Made by a program: the position numbers and the translations under genes. 36,988 nucleotides of DNA, taken from positions 1 to 36,988 of the forward strand of contig CADBGE010000003.1 in the NCBI GenBank assembly GCA_902794075.1. The letters are read 5' to 3'. Origin of the DNA: an uncultured Erysipelotrichaceae bacterium (GTDB lineage Bacteria > Bacillota_I > Bacilli_A > RF39 > UBA660). Positions 27,753 through 34,761 of this stretch are shown here, piece after piece; positions within the stretch are counted from its first letter, which is position 1; the number at the start of each line of letters is the position of its first letter. The notes beneath the pieces were generated by a model, which worked only from the letters and a program-made list of their open reading frames with translations, was not told where the DNA came from and did not search any database.

Positions 27753-28192
27753 CTATTACGAAGTACTAAGTCTAGTCTAGATGCTCTTGATAACTGATTT
27801 TCAAGACTTCTAAATGAGCATGGAATAATTAGTTCTTTATTATTATCAAATACTATCTTGCTGTTATTTGCATCAATTTTATGAATGTTATTAACTCTTT
27901 TTAAAGAAATCCAAATACAGTCATCTGCATAAGGAGAAGTAGTTGGAAATAATATAAGGTTAGATGAATCTTCTACAACAATAGGAACTTTATATTCGGC
28001 GCCTAGAATACTTTTTGCTCCCTCTTTTCTACCCTCATATGAGCTACCAAAATATTTACAACTTTCGTCCATAATATTAAATGGTTTCTCATGTATTAAA
28101 TACCTTTCTTCATCCTCATATACTAAGCTAGTTCCCTTTTCATTAGGTAATATAGCTAAAGTACCTCTACTAATTTCATACTTCATTATCAA
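27740..28192 (-). CDS. comK: ComK-family competence transcription factor
   Basis: ComK is the master activator of late competence genes in Bacillus. The roughly 150-aa product matches it over its length: ISRGTLAILPNE, then the highly conserved DESCKYFGSSYEGRKEGAK (Bacillus: DRSCRFFGSSYAGRKAG), LILFPTTSPYADDCIWIS, and CSFRSLENQLSRASRL. It stops about 40 residues short of the 192-aa Bacillus protein and so lacks the C-terminal tail through which MecA targets ComK to ClpCP. It sits where yaaA (S4-domain) normally lies, between dnaN and recF. The start is TTG at 28192 (six bases after GGGGG) or ATG at 28186. It is monocistronic, with its own promoter, palindrome and terminator. Confidence 0.88.
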   Translation of the reverse strand: MIMKYEISRGTLAILPNEKGTSLVYEDEERYLIHEKPFNIMDESCKYFGSSYEGRKEGAKSILGAEYKVPIVVEDSSNLILFPTTSPYADDCIWISLKRVNNIHKIDANNSKIVFDNNKELIIPCSFRSLENQLSRASRLDLVLRNRKNS

Positions 28193-28206
28193 TCAAATCC
28201 CCCTTC

Positions 28207-28257
28207 TGAAAACCAATGTGGTTTTCAATAATAGGTTATATCATAATAATATGTCAA
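28207..28257 (-). promoter_or_regulatory. comK promoter with overlapping palindrome
   Basis: TTGACA (28252-28257) and TATTAT (28228-28233) on the minus strand, spaced by 18 bases. Immediately downstream, TGAAAACC (28227-28220) and GGTTTTCA (28214-28207) form an 8-bp inverted repeat with a five-base centre that covers the expected start of transcription and ends just before the Shine-Dalgarno. An alternative -10 (TGATATAAC) would put the whole repeat in the leader RNA. Confidence 0.6.
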
Positions 28258-28276
28258 ATTTTGAAGAAAAAAGTCG

Positions 28277-28305
28277 AAAAAAAAGAACTTTTTTAATAAG
28301 TTCTT
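28277..28305 (-). terminator. terminator of dnaN
   Basis: AAGAACTT and AAGTTCTT form an 8-bp stem with a seven-base loop, followed by T6 on the minus strand. The upstream arm lies inside the 3' end of dnaN. Confidence 0.8.
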
Positions 28306-29420
28306 ATAGGTAATACTAATTGTGTCAAACTATCATCTTCAGATGATTTAATTAAAATTGGCTTTATTTCACCAACAAAGTGTAAATCCACAGTTTCTGT
28401 GGAAAAACTTTTTAAAGCTTCCATCATATACTTAGCACTAAAAGAAATTTTAATATTTTCATCATTATTCTTATTAATATTCATCTTTTCCTCTACTCTA
28501 CCTATTTCAACTGAGCTACTTTTTAATATTAAAGTATTATCTTTTGTTTCTAAAGTAACAATATTTTTTTCTTTATCACTAGTTAAAATACTTACTCTAT
28601 CAATCACATTATAAAATTCATTCAAATTAGTATTAACAATTAACATAGAATCATCAGGTAATAAATTAGAAGTATTAGGATAAGTTCCATTAATTAATCT
28701 AGATTCAAATTTCAAATTTTCTTTTTTAAATAAGATTTTATTATTAAATATATGTAATTCTATTATTTCATCATCTTCCCCTATTATTTTAGTAAATTCA
28801 ACTAAATTATGACTAGGAATAACAATATTATAATTTTCTTCAGATTCTTTAGTTAATTTAACAATTTTTCTTGCTAATCTATATGAGTCAGTAGAATTAC
28901 ATTCTAAAATATTCCCAGCAATATTAAAGTTTATTCCAGTTAAAACAGGTTTACTTTCTTCTGTTGAAGTAGCAAAAGCAGTTTGATTTACAATACTTTT
29001 TAAGGTTCCAGCACTTAAATCAATTTTTTTCTTACTTTCTTCTAAATTTATAGATGGATATTCTGATTCACTAATACCATTTAAATTAAATTCACTATTA
29101 TCTGTATATATTAATATTTTTAGTTCATCAATTACTTCAATATTAATATATTTATCAGGTAGCTTTCTAACAATATCTAATATATACTTACCCTGAATTA
29201 TGATACTTCCTTCATTTTCAATTTTAAAATCTTCCTCTTTATCACTAATAATAACAGATTGAATTGTAATATCATTATCACTAGCTGTTAATGTAAGTTT
29301 TTTCTTTTTTAATTCAAATTTTATACCACCTAATACTGGTATTAAATTTTTTGTAGATATAGCTTTTGAAACTTTAACTAAAGCATCTAATAATAATTCT
29401 TTTTTTATTGTAAATTTCAT
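28293..29420 (-). CDS. dnaN: DNA polymerase III beta sliding clamp DnaN
   Basis: Ring-shaped processivity clamp. The 375-aa product spans the three clamp domains and ends in LVLPIRTY, the typical C-terminus near the hydrophobic binding pocket. N-terminal MKFTIKKELLLDALVKVSKAI is typical. GAAGGAA precedes the ATG. The gene is separated from dnaA by 129 bases holding DnaA-box-like sites and an extended -10, and it ends in its own terminator, so it is not strictly co-transcribed with comK or recF. Confidence 0.98.
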   Translation of the reverse strand: MKFTIKKELLLDALVKVSKAISTKNLIPVLGGIKFELKKKKLTLTASDNDITIQSVIISDKEEDFKIENEGSIIIQGKYILDIVRKLPDKYINIEVIDELKILIYTDNSEFNLNGISESEYPSINLEESKKKIDLSAGTLKSIVNQTAFATSTEESKPVLTGINFNIAGNILECNSTDSYRLARKIVKLTKESEENYNIVIPSHNLVEFTKIIGEDDEIIELHIFNNKILFKKENLKFESRLINGTYPNTSNLLPDDSMLIVNTNLNEFYNVIDRVSILTSDKEKNIVTLETKDNTLILKSSSVEIGRVEEKMNINKNNDENIKISFSAKYMMEALKSFSTETVDLHFVGEIKPILIKSSEDDSLTQLVLPIRTY

Positions 29421-29458
29421 ATATATTCCTTCTTTCTTTTAAATATTAATATTATTAC

Positions 29459-29544
29459 TGTGGAAAATGTTTAAAATGTTTAAAATGCTTGTTATATAAA
29501 GTATTATAGCATTTTTTTCTTGTTGATAAAATGTTTATAAACAT
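29459..29544. other. dnaA-dnaN intergenic origin elements
   Basis: DnaA-box-like TTTTCCACA (minus, 29459-29467) and TTATCAACA (minus, 29521-29529) flank three tandem 9-bp repeats: AAAATGTTT at 29464-29472 and 29473-29481, AAAATGCTT at 29482-29490. A fourth AAAATGTTT lies at 29528-29536, leading into the 14-bp palindrome ATGTTTATAAACAT (29531-29544). This is probably the second half of a bipartite oriC, next to the expected unwinding region. Confidence 0.55.
29503..29511 (-). promoter_or_regulatory. extended -10 promoter for dnaN
   Basis: TGCTATAAT on the minus strand. The TTATCAACA DnaA-type box sits about where the -35 would be, which would allow DnaA to affect dnaN transcription. Confidence 0.55.
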
Positions 29545-29549
29545 ATTTT

Positions 29550-30932
29550 TCACACAACCCCAATATCATTCTTTAATTTTTCTATAGTATTAGCAAGATC
29601 TTTATTTTCTCTTATCTCTTGCTCAATTTTTTCAACAGAGTGCATAACTGTTGAATGATCTTTTCCACCAAATTCTATACCTATTTTAGGAAAAGACTCA
29701 TTTGTCATCGTTCTACATAAATACATAGCAATTTGTCTTGGAAAAGATATATTGGAACTTCTTTTTTTACTTCTAATATCTTCAACAGATATTTGAAAGT
29801 ATTCTGAAACAATTTTTTGTATTCTGTGAACATCATTCTTTTCTATTATTCCCATGCTATTAAAATCTTTTAATGCTTCTATTGCTAAATCTAGATTAAT
29901 TTTTTCTCCGCCCATAATTGTTGAATAAGCAATTAATCTTGTAATAGCTCCTTCCAGATGTCTAACGTCAGGTCCAATATTTGTTGCGATATAATCAATA
30001 ACATCATCTGGAATGTCTTTTTCAAATTCTCCAGCAATGATTTTCTTTTTCAATATATCTCTTCTTAAATTATAATCAGGTGGTGAAATATTAACTCTTA
30101 ATCCCCAACTAAATCTTGTTCTAAGACGATCAGCTAATTGTTTTAAGTCATCAGGACTTCTATCGGATGAAACAATGATTTGCTTACTATCATTAAATAA
30201 ATTATTAAAAGTATGAAAAAATTCTTGCTGAGATTGTTGTGCTCCACCTAGATATTGAATATCATCTATAATTAATACATCTATATTTCTATATTTATCT
30301 TTAAAAAACTCTACATAACTAAAATTTGTTCCACTCTCATCTTTTCTATTACTTTTAACAAATTCATCTATAAATTGTTCACTTGTAACGTATAAAACCT
30401 TCTTATTAGAGTTATTTTGTATATAATTTCCTATTGCATGCATCAAATGTGTTTTTCCTACTCCACTATTACCATATAAAAACAAAGGGTTATATATTTT
30501 ACCAGGATTTTCCGCAACAGATAATGCAGCAGCATGAGCAAATTTATTTTCATTTCCAACTATAAAATTATCAAAATTATAATTTTTATTTAAATTAGAT
30601 TCAACCCTATTATTTGTAGAATCTCTATTATTATTAGAAATAATATTACTATTATTTTTTTCCTCTTCTTCTTCTATTTCTTCCTTTAACAAAAATACTA
30701 AATCATAATTTGTATTTGTAATATCAAATAATATTGAAGATAATATTTCAGAAAAATTATCAGATATATGTTTTTTATGAACAATCATAGGGACAATAAT
30801 ATAAGCTTTTCCATTATTTAATTTATATAATTCGGTTTCTTTAAACCAAGTATTATAAGAAAGAGATGTTAATTGTTCTTTTAGAATATCAAGTAATTTA
30901 GACCAAATGATTTCTACATTCAATTTAACCAT
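29550..30932 (-). CDS. dnaA: chromosomal replication initiator DnaA
   Basis: AAA+ initiator that binds DnaA boxes and opens oriC. The 460-aa product has domain I (IIWSKLLDILKEQLTSLSYNTWF), a Glu/Asn-rich linker (about residues 84-118), Walker A GNSGVGKT (154-161), Walker B VLIIDD (219-224), and the domain IV DNA-binding signature with GGKDHSTVMHSV. The ATG at 30932 directly abuts GTGGGGAG, with no spacing. A TTG three codons later (30923) has a nine-base spacing and gives MNVEIIWSKL, closer to other DnaA N-termini, so the real start may be that TTG. Confidence 0.98.
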   Translation of the reverse strand: MVKLNVEIIWSKLLDILKEQLTSLSYNTWFKETELYKLNNGKAYIIVPMIVHKKHISDNFSEILSSILFDITNTNYDLVFLLKEEIEEEEEKNNSNIISNNNRDSTNNRVESNLNKNYNFDNFIVGNENKFAHAAALSVAENPGKIYNPLFLYGNSGVGKTHLMHAIGNYIQNNSNKKVLYVTSEQFIDEFVKSNRKDESGTNFSYVEFFKDKYRNIDVLIIDDIQYLGGAQQSQQEFFHTFNNLFNDSKQIIVSSDRSPDDLKQLADRLRTRFSWGLRVNISPPDYNLRRDILKKKIIAGEFEKDIPDDVIDYIATNIGPDVRHLEGAITRLIAYSTIMGGEKINLDLAIEALKDFNSMGIIEKNDVHRIQKIVSEYFQISVEDIRSKKRSSNISFPRQIAMYLCRTMTNESFPKIGIEFGGKDHSTVMHSVEKIEQEIRENKDLANTIEKLKNDIGVV

Positions 30933-31010
30933 CTCCCCACAAGAATAATCAATTAGGTTTTATTCTACATTAATTTGTTAAAAAAATAAATATCTTTTTC
31001 AAAAAAAAAT

Positions 31011-31143
31011 TAATTCACAGGAAATCCACAAAAATATCCACAAATAAAACTATTGAAAAATATAATAATTCGACACTTTTCCACATTTTCCACAATTTTT
31101 TTTAAACATAGTTAATAAAAGTTATCAACATATCTGTGGAAAT
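31011..31143. other. oriC DnaA-box cluster between dnaA and rpmH
   Basis: The 301-base gap between dnaA and rpmH holds repeated variants of the DnaA box TTATCCACA: AAATCCACA (31022-31030), ATATCCACA (31034-31042), two head-to-tail TTTTCCACA with no gap (31077-31094), TTATCAACA (31122-31130) and ATTTCCACA on the minus strand (31135-31143). A weak TAATTCACA lies at 31011-31019. None is the exact consensus. Flanking DNA is almost pure A/T. Together with dnaA, dnaN and the reversal of gene direction here, this marks the replication origin. Confidence 0.85.
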
Positions 31144-31173
31144 TGTTCAAAACATTAAAAATGAAAGTTTTAA

Positions 31174-31203
31174 TTGACAAAAACAATATATTATTATTAT
31201 AAT
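31174..31203 (+). promoter_or_regulatory. rpmH promoter
   Basis: A perfect TTGACA (31174-31179) and a perfect TATAAT (31198-31203) with an 18-base spacer: the best housekeeping promoter in the window, starting right after the DnaA-box cluster. Confidence 0.8.
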
Positions 31204-31233
31204 AATGTAGATTTATGTCGGGAGGTGGAAGCA

Positions 31234-31356
31234 ATGAAGAGAACATATCAACCAAATAATCGTAAAAAAGCTAAAAGATTAGGATTTTTTGCACGTAAAA
31301 AAACAAATATATTAAATCGTCGTCGTCGTAAAGGCCGTAAAAGACTTTGTAAATAA
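31234..31356 (+). CDS. rpmH: 50S ribosomal protein L34
   Basis: Smallest large-subunit protein, binding 23S rRNA. The product is MKRTYQPNNRKK...RRRRKGRKRLCK, 40 aa, with the family N-terminus and basic C-terminus but about four residues shorter than the usual 44, the loss falling in the middle (FARKKTNILN). The frame is open upstream to 31174, but GGAGGTGG at 31221-31228 fixes the start at 31234. It is the first gene of the rightward arm, followed by a terminator. Confidence 0.96.
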   Translation: MKRTYQPNNRKKAKRLGFFARKKTNILNRRRRKGRKRLCK

Positions 31357-31359
31357 AAT

Positions 31360-31383
31360 ACCGCTGCTAAACAGTGGTTTTTT
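31360..31383 (+). terminator. terminator/attenuator between rpmH and rnpA
   Basis: ACCGCTG (31360-31366) and CAGTGGT (31372-31378) form a 7-bp stem with one G:U pair and a five-base loop, followed by T6. Partial read-through would give high L34 and lower RnpA. Confidence 0.8.
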
Positions 31384-31404
31384 ACTTTAAAGGATGGTGT
31401 TTTA

Positions 31405-31719
31405 ATGAGAAAAAAATATATAGTAAAAGAAAACAAGGATTTTTTTAAAATAATTAATGATGGTGAATGTAAAAAAAACAGAAGTTTTGTTATATACTCT
31501 CTAGAAAATAAATTACTATATAATAGATATGGTATTTCAGTAAGCAAAAAACATGGAAATGCTGTATTTAGAAATAAATATAAAAGAAAAATAAGAGCAA
31601 TAATTGATAATAACAAAAAAGACTATAATATTAGTAAAGATTATATTATAATATTAAGAAAGGGAGCAATTGGAAAATCATTTATTGATTTGACAAAAGA
31701 TTATCTCCAATTAATATAA
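31405..31719 (+). CDS. rnpA: ribonuclease P protein component
   Basis: Protein cofactor of RNase P, which cuts tRNA 5' leaders. The 104-aa product has the conserved RNR-like basic helix (FRNKYKRKIRAII, about residues 55-67) and the upstream GISVSKKHGNAV. AAAGGATGG lies before the ATG. The order rpmH-rnpA-yidC-jag is the conserved origin-proximal arrangement. It overlaps a long unrelated reverse frame, which is not a gene. Confidence 0.95.
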   Translation: MRKKYIVKENKDFFKIINDGECKKNRSFVIYSLENKLLYNRYGISVSKKHGNAVFRNKYKRKIRAIIDNNKKDYNISKDYIIILRKGAIGKSFIDLTKDYLQLI

Positions 31720-31741
31720 TCCCTAAATAGAAAGGAATCAT

Positions 31742-32674
31742 ATGAAAAATAAAAAAATAAAAGTTATAATAATTATATTTTTATTATTGATATCAATGAC
31801 AGGATGTACAAAACAGTTAACAGATAATAATAATAAAGCAGTTAAAAATGAAACTACAGGACAAACACTTACAAAAAATATTTTATGTAAACCAACAAAT
31901 AAAGAAACAATCAAAATATATGAAAATAATAAAGTTAATTTAAAAAAATTACCAGAATGTAAAGATTTCAAAGTAACATCAGGAAAATATGAAGGATTAT
32001 GGACATCAATATTTGTTAAACCACTTGCATTTGTTTTATTAAAATTAGGTATGATTGTCAAAAATTATGGTATTTCAGTAATACTTATAAGTATTTTAAT
32101 TAGATTAATTGCATTTCCATTAACAAAAAAGGCTGCCCTACAATCTGAAGTAATGAAAAAAGCTCAGCCAGAATTAAATAAAATTCAAAAGAAATATGCA
32201 GATAAAAAAGATCAAGATTCTATGATGAAACAAAATCAAGAAATAATGGCAATATATAAGAAATATGGAATTAATCCAATGGCAGGATGCTTATTTGCTT
32301 TTATACAATTACCAATATTTGTTGCTTTCTTTGAGGCAGTTCAAAGAACACCAGTTATATTTGAAGATAAATTTTTGGGATTACAACTAGGAACAACCCC
32401 AGCAGTAGGAATTACAACAGCAACACTTTATTCATATATAATATTAATGATTATAATTGCAGTAACTACATTCTTATCATTTAAAATGAATTCTATGGGT
32501 AATATGGATGATCCATCTATGAAAATGATGCCGATAATGATGTCTGGAATGATAATAATAACTGCAGTATTTATGCCAACAGGATTAGGAATATATTGGG
32601 TTACATCTAATATGTTTACAATAGTACAAAATACATTATTGAAAAGGAGAAAAGATAATCATGGAAAAGCATAA
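31742..32674 (+). CDS. yidC: membrane protein insertase YidC (lipoprotein type)
   Basis: Inserts membrane proteins alone or with SecYEG. The 310-aa product has a lipoprotein signal (KVIIIIFLLLISMTGC, with Cys21 as the lipidated residue), a roughly 70-residue extracytoplasmic stretch, and five membrane segments. The hydrophilic-groove Arg is in ISILIRLIAFPLT. The cytoplasmic helical hairpin follows (about 135-185). In Bacillus one of two paralogues, SpoIIIJ, is needed for sporulation; the Bacillus gene at this locus is spoIIIJ. AAAGGA precedes the ATG, and the end overlaps jag by 14 bases. Confidence 0.97.
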   Translation: MKNKKIKVIIIIFLLLISMTGCTKQLTDNNNKAVKNETTGQTLTKNILCKPTNKETIKIYENNKVNLKKLPECKDFKVTSGKYEGLWTSIFVKPLAFVLLKLGMIVKNYGISVILISILIRLIAFPLTKKAALQSEVMKKAQPELNKIQKKYADKKDQDSMMKQNQEIMAIYKKYGINPMAGCLFAFIQLPIFVAFFEAVQRTPVIFEDKFLGLQLGTTPAVGITTATLYSYIILMIIIAVTTFLSFKMNSMGNMDDPSMKMMPIMMSGMIIITAVFMPTGLGIYWVTSNMFTIVQNTLLKRRKDNHGKA

Positions 32675-33275
32675 TTACAGTGGAAAAACAAAAGAAGAAG
32701 CAATCCAAAAAGCAAAAGAAGAATTACAAGAAGTAGAAGAAAATCTATTTATAAAAGAAATAGGTGAAACAAAAGGTGGATTATTTAAAAGTAAAAAAGT
32801 TGAGATAGAAGTAATTGAAAAAAGAGAAGTTATTAAGTATATAAAAGAATATTTACAAAAAATATTAAAAAATATGGGATTTAATGTAAATATAGAAATA
32901 AAAAATAAAGAAGAAGTTCCAAAATATATTATTTTCTCAGACAATGATGCTTTATTAATAGGTAAGAATGGAAAAAATTTAAAAGCATTATCAATATTAG
33001 TAAGTCAACACTTAAATAATGAATTAGGAAAAAATTATAAATTTACTTTAGATGTAAATGAATATAAAGAAAAAAGAGAAAAATCATTAGAAAGATTAGC
33101 AAAAAGAATTGCAAGAGAAGTAAAAGCAACAAAAGTAGAAGTAAAATTAGATTCAATGAATTCATATGAAAGAAGAATAATTCATAATGCATTAACTAAC
33201 TACAAAGAAATATTTACAGAAAGTGAAGGAGAAGAACCAAATAGATATGTAGTAGTTAAGCCAAAAGAAGACTGA
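32661..33275 (+). CDS. jag: RNA-binding protein Jag/KhpB
   Basis: RNA-binding protein linked to cell elongation in other Firmicutes; it pairs with KhpA. The 204-aa product has the N-terminal Jag domain (about residues 4-50, including the basic LFKSKKVEIEVIEK), a KH domain with LIGKNGKNLKAL (about 96-107), and a C-terminal R3H domain (SMNSYERRIIHNAL). It starts inside the end of yidC after AAAAGGAG, so translation is probably coupled, and it ends in a terminator. Confidence 0.96.
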   Translation: MEKHNYSGKTKEEAIQKAKEELQEVEENLFIKEIGETKGGLFKSKKVEIEVIEKREVIKYIKEYLQKILKNMGFNVNIEIKNKEEVPKYIIFSDNDALLIGKNGKNLKALSILVSQHLNNELGKNYKFTLDVNEYKEKREKSLERLAKRIAREVKATKVEVKLDSMNSYERRIIHNALTNYKEIFTESEGEEPNRYVVVKPKED

Positions 33276-33292
33276 TATTTAGTCTTTTTTTT
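33268..33292 (+). terminator. terminator of the rpmH-jag unit, overlapping the jag stop
   Basis: AAGACT (33268-33273) and AGTCTT (33281-33286) form a 6-bp stem followed by a T8 run. The upstream arm includes the last jag codons. Confidence 0.75.
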
Positions 33293-33332
33293 GTAGAATA
33301 TTATATTTAATAAAGAAAAATAAATATATACT

Positions 33333-33360
33333 TTTGAAAAATATACAAATATGTTATAAT
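33333..33360 (+). promoter_or_regulatory. mnmE promoter
   Basis: TTTGAA (33333-33338) and an extended -10 TGTTATAAT (33352-33360). The spacer is 16 bases. It lies between the jag terminator and mnmE. Confidence 0.6.
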
Positions 33361-33386
33361 ACCAACAGAAAAAAGAGGTGAGAGTA

Positions 33387-34748
33387 ATGAATGATACAAT
33401 ATGCGCTATTGCAACAAGCCAAGGAGTGGGGGCAATAGCAATAATTAGAGTAAGTGGAGAAGAATCGATAAAAATAGTAAATAAGATATTTAAAGGTAAA
33501 AATTTGGAAAAAGTAGAATCACATACAATTAATTATGGACATATAGTAGATAATAATGAAGTAATTGATGAAGTATTAGTATCAGTTATGAAATCGCCTA
33601 AAACATTCACAACAGAAGATGTTGTTGAAATAAATACCCATGGAGGAATAGCTTCAACAAATAAAACGCTAGAATTATTATTAGAAAATGGATGTAGATT
33701 AGCAGAACCAGGAGAATTTACAAAGAGAGCTTTCTTAAATGGAAGAATAGATTTACTAGAAGCAGAAGCAGTAATGGATATGATAAATGCTAAAACAGAA
33801 AAACAAAGAAAAATGGCAGTTAATCAAATCGATGGGAAAACATCAAATTTAATAAATGAATTAAGAAATGATATGGTTCAAATAATAAGTAATATTAATG
33901 TTAATATAGATTATCCAGAATACGATGATGTTGATATAATTACAAATGATATTTTAGTACCAAAAATAAAAAACTTAAAAGACAAAATAAAAGCTATTTT
34001 AAAAGAATCTGAAAATGGAAAAATTATAAAAGAAGGAATAAAAACATCAATAATAGGTAGACCAAATGTCGGAAAAAGCTCATTATTAAATGCTCTTTTA
34101 CAAGAAGAAAAAGCAATTGTAACAAATATAGCAGGAACAACAAGAGATATAGTAGAAGGACAAATTACAATAAATGGAATTCTTTTAAATATGATTGATA
34201 CAGCAGGAATTAGAAAAACAGAAGATATGATAGAAGCAATTGGTGTTGAAAAAAGTTTAAAAATAATGGAAGAAGCAGATTTAGTATTATTTATGCTAAA
34301 TAATAATGAAGAAATATCAGATGATGTTAAGGAACTATTAAAAAAAATAAATACTAAAAAGTATCTTGTTCTAATTAATAAAAAAGATTTGGAAAAAAAA
34401 ATTAAAGAAGAAGATTTAAATATAGATAAAAAGAAGATAGTAGAATTAAGTATTATAAATAATGAAGGAATAGAAGAATTAAAAGAAAAAATAATTGAAA
34501 TGTTCAATATAAATGAATTAGAAACAAAAGATCCAACTTATTTAAGTAATTCTAGAAGTATTAGCATATTAAAAAGATGTTTAAAAAGAATAGAAGATAT
34601 AGAAAAATCGCTAATTGATAATATGCCAATAGATATAATAGAACTAGATATAAAAAATATATGGGAAGAATTAGGAAAAATAAATGGAACAAATTATGAA
34701 GAAGAATTATTAGATGAAATGTTTTCAAGATTTTGTTTAGGAAAATAA
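33387..34748 (+). CDS. mnmE: tRNA modification GTPase MnmE
   Basis: With MnmG it makes the 5-carboxymethylaminomethyl modification on U34 of tRNAs. The 453-aa product has the N-terminal folate-binding domain, a helical domain, and the inserted G domain: GRPNVGKSS (G1), DTAGIRKT (G3 region) and NKKD (G4). It ends with the catalytic FCLGK. A GTG at 33378 is in frame but lies within the Shine-Dalgarno GAGGTGA; the ATG at 33387 is the start. mnmG follows 13 bases after the stop. Confidence 0.98.
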   Translation: MNDTICAIATSQGVGAIAIIRVSGEESIKIVNKIFKGKNLEKVESHTINYGHIVDNNEVIDEVLVSVMKSPKTFTTEDVVEINTHGGIASTNKTLELLLENGCRLAEPGEFTKRAFLNGRIDLLEAEAVMDMINAKTEKQRKMAVNQIDGKTSNLINELRNDMVQIISNINVNIDYPEYDDVDIITNDILVPKIKNLKDKIKAILKESENGKIIKEGIKTSIIGRPNVGKSSLLNALLQEEKAIVTNIAGTTRDIVEGQITINGILLNMIDTAGIRKTEDMIEAIGVEKSLKIMEEADLVLFMLNNNEEISDDVKELLKKINTKKYLVLINKKDLEKKIKEEDLNIDKKKIVELSIINNEGIEELKEKIIEMFNINELETKDPTYLSNSRSISILKRCLKRIEDIEKSLIDNMPIDIIELDIKNIWEELGKINGTNYEEELLDEMFSRFCLGK

Positions 34749-34761
34749 AGAAGGTGAAATA

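Noticed and set aside
28207-28227. Classic ComK box (AAAA-N5-TTTT) at the comK promoter
   Set aside because: The A and T tracts are nine bases apart, not five, and AAAA/TTTT pairs are common by chance in DNA this AT-rich.
31248-31616. 122-aa reverse frame opposite rpmH and rnpA, and other long antisense frames (for example 33911-34507 and 35756-36031)
   Set aside because: They are shadows of well-supported genes on the other strand, rich in Leu, Phe and Ile from reading AT-rich codons backwards, and lack sensible ribosome sites.
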